Below, in pieces: positions 50,786-62,481 of a stretch of 64,000 bases of DNA (position 1 is its first letter; each line of letters starts with the position of its first letter). Made by a program: the position numbers and the translations under genes. The notes beneath the pieces are model-generated. The model made no database searches, had not been told where the DNA came from, and saw only the letters and a list, made by a program, of their open reading frames with translations. The DNA comes from Bombus terrestris (lineage: Eukaryota > Arthropoda > Insecta > Hymenoptera > Apidae): NCBI RefSeq assembly GCF_910591885.1, contig NC_063279.1, positions 2,108,001-2,172,000 on the forward strand. Direction: 5' to 3'.

Positions 50786-52418
50786 AATTCGGGAGGGACG
50801 CGGTGCGGTAGGCACCGGAGTAGGGAATCTAAAACAAATCGCTTTTGAAGAAAATGAGAGGAGCAAGTATGTATGTATGTAGCAACGAACGAATGGGTGG
50901 TAGGCCGAAGCGGAACGGCCTAGGATGAAAGTTGCATCTTAGCGAGGAAAGATGTAGCCCGTACCCCGTTCCGTGTAAATTGACCTCGCGAATCGAACGT
51001 TCCTGCGTCTCGTCTACCTTATCTCTAACGATCCAGATATATTTCGGCTTTCATCGTGCGATCCTTTTTGTACCAGCAAATTGCTTAGAAACGAATACAC
51101 GTTGCGAATAGAATAAAAGGGAAATTGCCTCAGGGTCGATAGAAAAGGTCGGATGAAACGAAGGAAACGAGAGGATATGAATGGAGCGCAACCCTGAGAG
51201 TCGTTTCGATTATAGAGTATTCGTGGCACGATGTCAAGCTCGTTGCTTGAATAACACCACAGCTCGAGAACTATAGATAAGGATGGTAATCGGAGCGTGA
51301 TAGCCGACACGCGAACGTATACGACGCTACGTATGTAAGTATTGCTCGGGGAAAGGAGAAGTCGAGCGCGTTTTAAGACTCAAAGTCTTGGGAAAGATGC
51401 AAAGAAAAAATGAATAAAAGGGCCGACGAAAGAAAAGACGAAAACCGGATTTCAAAGATCGATCGTTTTGTCGTTAGAATCGCGATCGCGTATATATACG
51501 CGCCGCATCGAAACGTAAGTAGGAGATTTAACGATAATAAAGCAAATCGACCGATTTGTGGATCAACGTCCCTAACGTCGATGTCTCGTTCGAAAAATTT
51601 CGAGAGATTTGTAAGGTTTCCTCCCTGTTGAAACAGCCCTTTTTTACGGACGCGTAACAACATCCATTTGATCCAGGCTACGGTGGGAGAATCATGGAGA
51701 TGGTTAGATTCGACCGATACCGGTGTTACTACTACAAACTATATAGCATGTACCAACTCGGTCATCACCATTCCGAAATCACTACCACTATCTGCCACTG
51801 CTTACCATTACCTACCACTACCTTCCTCCACTACCTACCACCACCGACCGCTACTTACCACTACCGTTACCACAGCTGACGCCACCTCCGAGACCTACGG
51901 GCGACTTTCATGAATGAAACCCACGTGCGATCCACGTGACCGTTCGTGTCGAACCCGTAATTTCTAGTTCTCGACCCTGACCGATTTTTCCGCAAAATTT
52001 ACCGATGATGTTAATCATCGCGTATCGATAATCGAGCACCACGTTTTCCGTCGTCGTAATTGCCTCTTTGTTTGCCACCGATTCCATTCGCCGTTACTAA
52101 TCAAGTTCGTAAAACTTCCGATAATAGGACGCTGGATCCAGAGAGGGAAAAAAAGCTGAGTTTGAAATTTTAATCTACGTTTATCTGGTAATCGAACGAC
52201 CTACGAGAGATAACATCCACCAGAGAACTATTTTTAAGACGTACAGCAATCGCATACGGAATCTACGTTCTGCGAAAAAATGTTAGCTGAAAGGCGATGT
52301 GCTTTCTTCTTTTTTTTTTAAATAATTCGTATTATTATCCGCGCAGTACCTATGAAACGTTTTGGCAAATAAGTAAATAGGTATATAGTCAAACAGCAGA
52401 ATGAGAAAAGGTTAATAA

Positions 52419-52442
52419 AGAGAGAGAGAGAGAGAGAGAGAG
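52419..52442. repeat. AG dinucleotide microsatellite
   Basis: Twelve perfect copies of AG followed by AATTC. Confidence 0.95.
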
Positions 52443-52551
52443 AATTCAACTATTACCACTACCAATGTCATCGTTACCTCCACTACTGTTATATCTCCAC
52501 CCCCTACCTCGATGGTATTACATCCACCACCACTGACAGTATTTTGAACAT

Positions 52552-52660
52552 TGGCGGCGGCGACGGTGGTGGTGGTGGTTGCAGCGGGTACGACGGCGGC
52601 GGCGATAGCGGCGGTGGCGGCGGCAGTGGCACCACCATCACCACCACCACCACCGCCAAC
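52552..52660. repeat. GGC/GGT then CAC trinucleotide array
   Basis: GGC, GGT and GAC triplets (52552-52630) switch to CAC and ACC triplets (to about 52660), so the strand of the purine-rich unit flips within the array. Confidence 0.8.
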
Positions 52661-53929
52661 ATCACGGCCGTTCTCGTTGCTTTCGCTCTCAGCGTCGACG
52701 TTGCTGTTGCCGTTGTCAGTACCGGTGCGCAGTCGGTGGTCGCGGTTGGTGTTAGATGGTTAAAAGGAAATAGATTCGAAAACGGAGCAACGTAAACGGT
52801 AAACGCGGTTCATCCACGTGCTCCGGCTTTACAGCCGGTAGTGGCGAGCCGGTATTCCGGCGCTTACGATTTCGATTTCCGTGATATATCTCGTTAATCG
52901 GCAGACTAACCGAAGGAACAGGCGACGTAAATGGTGACGTAAACGCGAAAGTAACAAAGTATCGCAAAGTACGTAGGATTCGAAGTTGATCGATTTCGCA
53001 AGTTGAACGTCGAGACGTTAAACGTATTTGTTGCGTGTGTCGCATGGTCGATGTATCGAATGCTACGTACGGAAGGTTCGTGGAATACAGACGCTAGACT
53101 CGAGAACCTAGAACGGGATTAAAGACGATGCGAGAAGGAAGAGGGAAGAAAAGTACGAGATAAACGAGAGGAGAGGAAGAGAACGATACAGCGGCGAGGT
53201 CGATCATCGAGAAACTGAAAAGAAATCGATTTTTCGAAGCATTTTTGAATAATCGTTGCACGGTCCTGCCAACGATAAAGCGTATTCGATTCAAGTTAGA
53301 ACAGCGAAGAGAGAGGGTTTAGTTGGATACGATCGCGTTATGCTCTTTCGCGATTTAATCGACCCAGTCAAAGAATCGAGCGACCGATCTCGAACGAATG
53401 TTTGCCAAATGGAAAATCGCGGTGTCTGAAAAGGTGCAGTTCCGTTTTCTCGTCGGGATATTCGTGGAAGATGTGTACACGCAAGAAATATCGTTGAAAG
53501 CCGATCCTTCGTTTTTCGACTAACTTACGATCGAAGTGGCATCACGCGCACACGCGTACACGCAGCTACGCACGACCGCGTGATTAATCGATCGATCGAA
53601 TCGATTCGGCTCGCGATCAGTGATCCCGTAAGAGATACGATTCGCGTCTCGCTTCTTCGTTCGAACGATATTAAGAAACACGAAGATTCGTATGTCGTCG
53701 GTTAACGCAGGTTGCGGCAGTTACGCGAACGAAAAACAAGAAACGAAAATAACGAAAGAGCGACGGAGAAACGGGTGAAGAGGGTGGCGAACAGGAAGGT
53801 GACGACCACGGCAAAAGCCGCGGGACGATGAGCGACGGCATAGTCGGTGCGATCGCGATCAGTCTGTTTGGTACTGGCTCACCGCGAAATTTCTTTCCGT
53901 ATTGTTCGACGAACGATTTTCACTTACAG

Positions 53930-54041
53930 AAGCCTCGTTCCAGGCAGCGAGAAGAAACGTCGGGACAGCATGGATGCCGGTTACACGATACTTGGCAACG
54001 ATGTCGATGTCTGCAGAATGTTCGACCAGTTCTCTTACAAG
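53930..54041 (+). CDS. candidate first coding exon of an unidentified gene
   Basis: A good acceptor (TTTTCACTTACAG) ends at 53929 and a donor (AAG|GTTAGT) starts at 54042. Within the exon, ATG at 53970 opens 24 codons, MDAGYTILGNDVDV then CRMFDQFSYK, ending in phase 0 at the donor. The 40 bases before the ATG would be 5' UTR. The rest of the gene would continue to the right, past the window or in later exons not seen here. A second frame through the same exon is also open, so the reading frame is not certain. No family recognised. Confidence 0.4.
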
Positions 54042-54204
54042 GTTAGTATTCTTTTTTTCATCGAGATATTTCTACCATCTTTTGTATCTTGTATCATAGA
54101 ATGAAAATGTATATGTTGCAAATCATACGTATTTTCTCGTATATCGTACGATGTACGTATGTAGATACTTATATGATCTTTAGCATATCGTGTATTTTTG
54201 TTTT

Positions 54205-54487
54205 ATCTCGTTTCGTCTCGTCTCGTCTCGTTCCGTTCCGTTCCGTTCCGTTCCGTCCCGTTTCGTCTCGTCTCGTCTCGTCTCGTCTCGTCTCGTCTCG
54301 TCTCGTCTCGTCTCGTCTCGTCTCGTCCTGTCCGTCTCGTCCCGTCCCGTCCTGTCCGTCCCGTCCCGTCCATCCCGTCTCGTCCCGTCCTGTCCCGGCC
54401 CATTCCGTCCCGTCCCGTCTCGTCTCGTCTCATTTCGTCTCGTCTCGTCTCGTCTCGTCTCATATCGTCTCGTCCCATTCCGTTTCT
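54205..54487. repeat. TCTCG pentanucleotide array
   Basis: About 55 copies of a five-base unit (CGTCT, CGTTC, CGTCC, CATTT variants), with homogeneous blocks of TCTCG in the middle and TCCCG blocks around 54330-54410. All frames are open on both strands, giving spurious peptides of the VSSRL and ETRRD types. Confidence 0.95.
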
Positions 54488-55509
54488 TCTCTCCTGTCAT
54501 TCTCACAGAATATCATTCTATTTTGTCTGCGCAAAAGAGTTCATACCCGTTTAATATTTTTTCGTTCCTTCATTTTTCGTTTTCCGTAGCTCATTCGTTT
54601 CTTTGTTCGTTTGACTTTCGCGTTCGCAAATATTTATCGCGATTTGTTAGCGTTCGAAACTATAACAATGAAACGAACGAAAGAAGAGGTTGAGATCGAC
54701 GAAACGATGTCTTCTTAATACGACGAAACAATACCTGCTCGAGCTGAACATCTTATACGAGAAGAGTTGACACGGTCGAAGACTCAAGCATCCCTTTCTT
54801 TCCCATCACCATGGCCAATTTACACGTTTATCTCCGATTGCTTTCTCAGTTCCGTTTTCCGGTTGTAGTCGTTTACCGTCTTTTTGCGACACCTTCTTCC
54901 GATTTCTGGATCGTGTTTTCTTTCCGTTTTCCTCGTTTCCAGGATAAAGAGTGAAAAATGCCTCGACATTGGATCGTATAACGGCATAGATCTTGCCACA
55001 TCGCGTTGCGCTACCTTTATTTCTGCATCGGATGGTATACCTTCTTTGACCGTTTCAGCTTTTCATTTGGTCCTGCTCGTGGTTGAAACAAAATGAAAGG
55101 CGAACCTACGCTACGAGGGAGCTGGTATCCATAAAAGAATGAATAAACGTAGATTGGAACAGCATAAAAAAAGGGTGTAGGTCTGTGTACTCTCGAAGCA
55201 AACGTACAGGCTAGGTGCTGCATTTCTACCACATTTACATATACCTATCGCGTTGAAGCAAAAATTGAAATCCTGCTGATCGCGAGCGCGCAAAGTAAAT
55301 TCGTTCTAACGAACGTCGGTAATCGAATTTACTTATCGCGACTCGTTTGATTAAGAGTTTGCTGCTGTTACTGCCGCTCGATGAAAATAAAATACATTTG
55401 CCTCGTCTTCTGTCCTTCGATTTCTTCGCGATCTCTATCCTTTGTCTCTTCCGTCAAGCTTCTTTCTTGCTCGTTCCCAACGCACGCATGCATGCACGCA
55501 TAGACACAC

Positions 55510-55531
55510 ACGCGCGCGCGCGCGCGCGCGC
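55510..55531. repeat. CG dinucleotide run
   Basis: About ten uninterrupted CG copies following ACACACA, an alternating purine-pyrimidine stretch able to adopt Z-DNA. Long CG runs are rare in animal genomes. Confidence 0.95.
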
Positions 55532-57994
55532 CCGTCCTTTGCCCGTATACTTGTCTCTCGCTTATTTCCAACCATTCGTACAAAATGTTCAAAACGATTT
55601 GAGTACGATTACAACGACCGTACAAGCTAATTTCGTAGCCGAACCGAGGAATTAAGCGTAGTAGAAAAGTGACCGCTACTGGTAAACTTGCTTTCTCTTT
55701 CGCTCGTAGTCAAGTTGTTTCATAGAGAAAGTGTGTCGCACACGATGCTTTGCAAAACAGACGCGACCGATAAGCATCGATACCTCGATATTCGCAACGG
55801 TAACGACGACGGCAACGACATCACAAGCGATTATGGAAACCGAGAAATTGTACGAAACGCTTCGTATACTCGTTAGGAAGTTAGGTTGTTTTCCGTTGTC
55901 GATCGGCCGTTGTCTAGAGGCAAACTGATCGCGGATGAGCGTAGGCTTCCGACCGGAAGCCATACGTACTCGTCGAACATACGACGAAAGGAGGAAAACT
56001 TGATTGGATTGGATCGGGCAGATATTTTGGTATTACATCGACCGATCAAGGTTTCCCGAAACAGGATGGGTTGGAAGGAGTATAATGGATGACGAGTTAG
56101 ATGGGTCGGAGAATGCCACGAGTGTTTTAGCGGTAGACCGCATCGGGTAACCGGACGCAGACAGTCGGCCAGCCGGACGGTCGGACAACAGGCCGGCCAG
56201 CGGGGTTAGTCGCTTGCAGAGCCACTGACAAAATCATGAGCCACTTGTTGATCGGCCAATGACCATTCGGCCACCTCGATACTACTCGAACGTCGTTCAA
56301 CGAAACGGTCGCTATTACGATATTCCAGCGAGGCTCTGTGCAGTCGATTCTTCGATTTAACAAGAAAAATAGCGAAACTATAGTTACGAAAAACCGAAAG
56401 GGAGACGAAGATCGTGATATCGAAGGTATGAAAAGGAGAAAGAAAAGAGGAATCGTCGTGATTAAAATAAGAAGGATAATCGAACGAGATTCGAAAATTG
56501 CAAACACAACGAATTCTACGTATTCGAACAAAGTGGAATCGGTGACTCGCTATTGTACGAGTACGTTGTATCTATACGAGTTTATCGCGAAAAGGCAAAC
56601 AAGTTGAAAATCACAAATCGGATACGTATTATCGCTGTACGTATTATACGCAGCCGGTGCATTTACCTACGCGCTAGTCGGCACACGTGTCGGAAGTGAT
56701 ACGGATGATACGGATGATACCTAGGTGAGAAAATATTTGAAAGAGCATCGGATCGGAAAGGTAAAACAAGTTATTAGCTTTTTATCCAGTCGCGGATTGT
56801 TTCTCGACGATTTCGGTTTCGCTTCCAACCATCCTCTCTATGCCGTTGCTTCGTTCTGGTCTTTACTTCTGCCCTTTTCATCACCGCACACTGGCAACCG
56901 TATCCCTTATTCTTCGGCCCCCGACCCTATCTTACCCTACCTTACCTTGATTCACCCTGGTTCACCCTGCGCTTCACCCTACTCTTTTCTCCGTTGCCGA
57001 GCTCGCGAGCCAGCGAACCCGCGAGCCTTCCTCTTCCCCACCTTCGCCTAGCCTATTCCGCGTTACCCATCTCCTGTACCCGTACCCTCTCCCTAGTCTC
57101 AGCCTAGCCACCCACAAACCTCCCCCAGGCTGCCGCTCGCGACCCCCCAGCCACCTCGAGCCGTGTTTCCCCGTGCTCCCCTGTGCCTCCCCCGTTCTTC
57201 CCCGTGCTTGCTTTCCTCCTGTTTCTCTTTCGCCTCTTTCTCTCTCTCGTTAAATCAATAAGCCATTCGGTCTGCTGCCACACTAGCGACGGGGCACTTT
57301 GCCCGATTTTGTTTCCGATCGGATTCCCTCTTCTGCCTAATCTCTGGCCGATACGGCGAACGACAGAGAGAAATCTTTCGGTCTGTTTTTCGTAAACGCG
57401 GCGACGCGAACAACAAAGAACGGTCAAGGCGAAGATGGTACGGGGGCAACGTTCGCAATGATGGGATATCGAGACAGCGCGCCGCGGTCGCGTCGCAGCG
57501 CCGAGACGGCGATGACGAAAAAATAGAGCAACGAGGTACACTTATACGGCCTATGCCTATATGCCTGTATAGAAACCATTGAAATCTTGAGAAAAGGAGG
57601 AAGAGAAGGAAAGAAAGAAGGAAGGAAGGAAAGAAAGAAAGGGAGAGAAAAGTAACTAACGGTAGGTAGCAAGTTGGTAAAGCAAGCGAATAAAGCGTAA
57701 CGGAGAACCGAGTTCGTTCGTATTCGAAAGTTTCAGAGCAAACTCGGCAGCGAGGCAGTCGAATACAATGGCCAGGCAGAAGTTTCCGCGAAACTAAACA
57801 AGTTTATTTAACTTACCTCGGCACACCGGTTCCCATCCCCATTCTCCCTCGACTCTTCTAGAGTCGCATCTCTGCGTGGAATCTGCCCTGCGAACTCCTT
57901 TCTCCGAACCCTTCCACCTCCCATCAAATAGGCTTCTTCTTCGCCTACTCAACCATCTTTCTCCTCTTCTCTACTCTCTTTTATCTTCTCTCTC

Positions 57995-58133
57995 TTCTCA
58001 TCTCATCTCATCTCATCTCATTTCGTCTCGTCTCGACTCGTCTCGTCTCGTCTCCTCTCATCTCGTTTTATCTTATCTCGTCTCATCTCATCCCATCTCG
58101 TCTCATCTCATCTCATCTCATCTCATCTCATCT
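57995..58133. repeat. CATCT/CGTCT pentanucleotide array
   Basis: About 28 copies of a five-base unit, mostly TCTCA with an inner block of TCTCG. It is the same unit type as the array at 54.2 kb. Confidence 0.95.
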
Positions 58134-60202
58134 TACCCCAATTCCTCTCTACCATTCTCCTTCTCCTTGCGCTTCTCCGCTTATCCTACTTGCATGGACT
58201 GCTCGCCTCTGTACCTGCAATAACGGCAAGTTTTCCGAAAGTTTCCGACAGATTAACGACTATTGGAATTGTTCGAGTTATGGAAGAGAGAAGCGCAGCG
58301 GCAGTGGCAGCAGCGGTAGAAGCAGCAGCAACAGCAACCGTGGTAGCGAAAAAGGGATTACGAAGGCGAAACGACACGATCTCAGCGTCCGAATACCGAT
58401 CGATAAATTTCAATCGATCGTTCGATATTGCTCGATCGATGATGCAAGAACAAAGCAGTGCTAGTTTACGTCTACGTAGCGGAGAAACACGATCTACGTG
58501 TACGATACATCCACATATATTTTACGTACTATGATATTCGAGAAAGTTTCGCTCGATGTTCGAAAAATAAACGCCGCCGATTATTTTAGTTCGATATCGA
58601 CATCGTTTTATCGTTACCGTTGGGGTATATCACCGGTCGTAACTACGCATCGACCAACGAACGATTTAAAAGCAAGAAGAAATATAGTACTATATTTTAG
58701 CCATCTTCGTACGCTCGTACTTTCGTTAGTTAAATCGACGAAAGCGATACCGTTCGAAATACCGTTTGAAAACAGGAAAGGTAAGAAAGGGAAAAGTAAA
58801 GAAAGTATAGAAACGGAGGGGAGGGGGTTAAACAAGGAGAGAAAGATACGATAAAAGAAAGAGAAGAAAGCGGAGGATACCATTTGGAGGAAAATGAAAG
58901 AGATGGGATGTCGAGAGTGGAGTTTCTATATGTACGGCGAGTACATGCCGCGAAATGGGATACATATGTATGTATATGTACGTGCTGTATATCTTCTTTA
59001 TGGCAACCATTAACATATTTTTTGCTGTGCGTATTACCATACAATAGTGGCGCAAATATTACAACTTATGGTCGTAAATCAAAGCGGGGGAAGGGGTGGC
59101 CTGGAAGACGAAATGCTGGGAAAGGAAGGGAAGAGAACGGAAATAGGAATGGGGAATAGGAACAAGAATGGGAACGGGAATGGAAGAGAGAAAAAAAAGA
59201 GCGAGCACCGGAGAAAAAGGGAAGGAGGAAAAGAGCAAAGGGGGGAGTTAACGTTAGGTATAGCAGAAACCAGGCTGTCCCGGTAAAGCTTGGTAAAATA
59301 AGTCAATTCGTTCGTTTCCATCGTGGACAAGACATCGAGAGTCGAGAGTACGTTGGTAGTGATTGTACATACAAGGTCGTTGACACCAGGACTACATCGC
59401 CAAACGAATATCCGATAAACGAGGATATAATGTTTGCATAACGGTCAAAGTTACATCGCGTAGAAGCAAAGCAAACGTCAGGAATGTAAAGACTCGGTAA
59501 AGTGTTGATAGTCGACGTTTCGCAAAGTATGTATCTCTTACCACGAGAATTATGAAACGCGCGAGTTACCGATCATCGGGAGAAAAGAGCACGTATTATC
59601 TCGCGTAGTCATAACCACGGCGAAACGTACGAACGAGGCACGTTTTTCCTCGCGCTATCCTCCCTATTTTTCGTTTCGTTTCCTTTTGTTAGCGATGAAA
59701 GGTGTATCGACGTTATTTCGTCTCTGGTATGGTCGGACTGTGCTACGCGCATATTCTTCGTTCGTATTCTCCAGCGCATTAAAACGGAAACGTTGGAGAA
59801 ATTTCAGATAATGTTCAATAGTAAATTAAGATATAATAACTTTCGTGAAAGTTGTACGCCGGCAAGGAGATGGAAAAGAAGAAAAAGGCGGTGGAGGTAG
59901 TGGGACGAGGGGGGTAGGGAACTCCATTAACTTTTATTTCTCCGGGAAAGTAACTTTACCCCCTCCTGTATTTCCCCTCCGTCCCCGCCTAAGACGACCA
60001 CCCATCGCCTCCCTCGTCCTCCGTCTGTTCGTTCCACCATTCCTCTCATCCCTCTGCCGCTTCACCTCGTTCACATCCCATCGTCGTTTTGCGTTCGCTG
60101 CTGCCTCCTCCACCTTCTCCACCTCCACCTCCTACACCTCCACCACCGCCATCTCTTCCTCCTCCTCATTCTCCTGCCGGGTTTTCCTCCACCATCGTCG
60201 CT

Positions 60203-60330
60203 GCCACCACCACCCCCCACCACCATCGCCACCACCACCACCACCGCCGTCGTCGCCGCCACCACCACCACCACCACCGCCACCACTACCACCACTACCG
60301 CCGCCACCAGCACCACCATCTCCACCAGCA
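60203..60330. repeat. CAC/CCG trinucleotide array
   Basis: Imperfect CAC, ACC and CCG triplets embedded in a C-rich pyrimidine tract (about 60090-60380). Frames on both strands are open because of this composition. Confidence 0.9.
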
Positions 60331-62272
60331 GCCCTTTCTCATCCATTTCAACCGCTCCTCCCGCCTCTCGAACCTTCGCCTTCGTCTCTTTCGGCAATTC
60401 GTCCCGCTTCTTCGAGAGGATTCCCCTCCGTTTCCTTGTCGTGGCTGGCCCCTCGGCTGCCGCGCGGTACCCGATCTCCTCGCCGAGCACCTCGCAATCC
60501 CCGCTCTCGCACCGCCGCCGGTACACCTCTTGGTACTCTTCGGTGCCTCGGTGCACCGATGAAACTTTGTAAAGCGACTTAGTCAAACTTTAATAAATTC
60601 CTTCGTAGAGTTTCAAAGCGGTTCTACGCGGGATTGCAAATGATTACGTTTACTCGCGCGCGCGCAGCCCGAATCTTGGCTAGGCTTTTAGTCTCTCCCT
60701 CCTTCCCTCTCTCTCTCTTTCTCTCGTCCCCATTTCTGCCCGCTCCATCGTACTTTATCTTTCACCGATCGAGCACAATCGAAAAAGAATTTTATTTACG
60801 TGCGTAAGAGATCGAAACGAGATCGCTGGATGCCACTGGAAGTAGCGACGACGTACAGACGATCGAACGGACAATAGCCACGCGAAAAAGACAAGCGTAC
60901 GAGCTTTCGAACACCTTACGATGCGTCGTCGTGACTATCGTGACTGGGTGGTCCGCTGGTACTAGCGATGTTTCGAAAAGCGAAAGAAACGCTCGTTTCG
61001 AAAAATCAGAAAGTACCAGTGTCTAGTTGGAAGAGACTGGAACAGTCCGACGCGATACGAAACGATCGGATCGAGTCGCGAATGTGCATTCCCATGGCAA
61101 CGATCTCGATCAGATAGGAACTAGCAGAACAGAGAACGGAGAACGATCTAGATAATGTATTCGATACAGGTAATATATAGCGCTCCAGATACAATATTTA
61201 TGTCTCGATGTATTTTGCTAGCAATCCATTATTCATTCCGTAGCGGTGAATAAGCATTTCAGAGTATCGTATCGTGTTTGTAGTGACGACGTTCGGGGCT
61301 CTACGCGTCTTGCGTGCTTCTTACGTGGTACGAATCGGGCTTTTCAAATCGCGATTTTCGAATCTGCGGCACAAATTTCCTATACGGTTGCCGACAGCGT
61401 CGAAACTAATCTCGTTACACGTTTCGTTCGACTTTGCGCGTTTAACGCTTTTCTACTCTTCCGATGAAAAACGGGACGCGAAAGATCGTCGGGACATGAA
61501 AATTTTGTACCCGATTGACGCTCGATCCGTTGCGATTCGGACCGAAGAATAGGTCATCAAAGTCACAACGTGTGCATCGTTAAGAGTGTGCGCGCGCATA
61601 ATGGTGGAGGGGATGTAGATAGATAAGTAGAAGGGGGAAGGGAAAAAGGAGAAAGAGGAGAGAAAGATGTAGAAAAGCAGAGAGAAAAGCTAAGAACCGT
61701 CCGATCCACAGGGTAGACAAGATTCACACTTGTTGCTCCCTTCTTGGCTGTGTACAGTGAAAAGCCCGTTTATCCGAAGAATTTCCTGCGGTCAAAAGGT
61801 CACGTGGTTATGGTGCACGATCTCCTCTTCCCTCGCCATTATTCGTTTCTTCTATCGCACGCTTCTCTCTTTCTTTCTTCTCCTTTTACCCGGTTTTCGT
61901 TCCGCATTTCCTTCTCTTATCTTTCCCTACGCCCTCACCGTCGTTGCTTCTTCTCCTCATTTGTCGTTCCCTCTATTTTCCTTCGAATAAAATTTATCCA
62001 TTGGACTCGTTCTATTTCCGCGTGGAATATTCGAACGGAGAACAGCCGAGCACCTCGAAAGGAGAAAGAGAAAAAAAGAGCGAAAAAAGAATTAGAAGGT
62101 AGGAACTCCGGAGAAACAGATCGCGGGAACAGAGAAACGTTCGCTTACCGTGACTGGTAATAAGAGATCTACGCGAGATAAGCGGACGCTCGCGTAATAA
62201 GTAAAACCGGTTTAAGAGACCGTCGACGATAATACGAATCGACGTATACACGGGACAAAGATGAAACGCATT

Positions 62273-62304
62273 TGCGAGTTGCGAGTTGCAAGTTGCGAGT
62301 TGCG
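62273..62304. repeat. GCGAGTT heptanucleotide repeat
   Basis: About four copies of GCGAGTT, one with AAGTT, just before a second G-rich array. Confidence 0.85.
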
Positions 62305-62429
62305 CGATTCACCTCGACGCGTTGTGGTGGAACTAAAAGGGTTGGAGGTGGTATTGCGCGAAGCGGAGGGGCCGGGATACAGGGGTACGTGGTGCGCGAG
62401 ACAGGGTGCAGAGCAAGGAGCACGAGGAA

Positions 62430-62481
62430 CGGGGCACGGGACGCGGGACACGGGGCACGGGGCACGGGGCACGGGGCAAGG
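62430..62481. repeat. GGGGCAC heptanucleotide repeat
   Basis: About seven copies of a GGGGCAC-type unit with GGGAC variants in the first half. G-runs of three to four spaced by three bases give quadruplex-forming potential on the plus strand. Confidence 0.85.

Larger units (their letters stand above)
44491..53929. other. long stretch without a supported gene, CpG-rich from about 45.8 kb
   Basis: No complete gene is supported. The first part (to about 45.8 kb) is AT-rich, with a GT-rich microsatellite near 44791-44826 and a lysine-rich ORF at 45092. From there on CpG content rises sharply and simple repeats, purine tracts and GC-rich runs dominate. Many long open frames here are artefacts of low complexity. 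It fits a promoter or non-coding 5' exons and introns of a gene beyond the window. Confidence 0.5.

Noticed and set aside
50204..50866. 220-residue minus-strand frame and overlapping frames
   Set aside because: Arises from the purine-rich tract, AG run and G run; low complexity with no motif.
54180..54693. Long open frames on both strands (VSSRL-type and ETRRD-type peptides)
   Set aside because: They are translations of the TCTCG pentanucleotide array; all frames are open and no flanking conserved protein is seen.
59845..60586. 245- and 171-residue frames, Pro/Ser/His-rich on plus and Val/Arg/Gly-rich on minus
   Set aside because: Driven by CAC/CCG repeats and pyrimidine bias; no domain and no splice or start context support.
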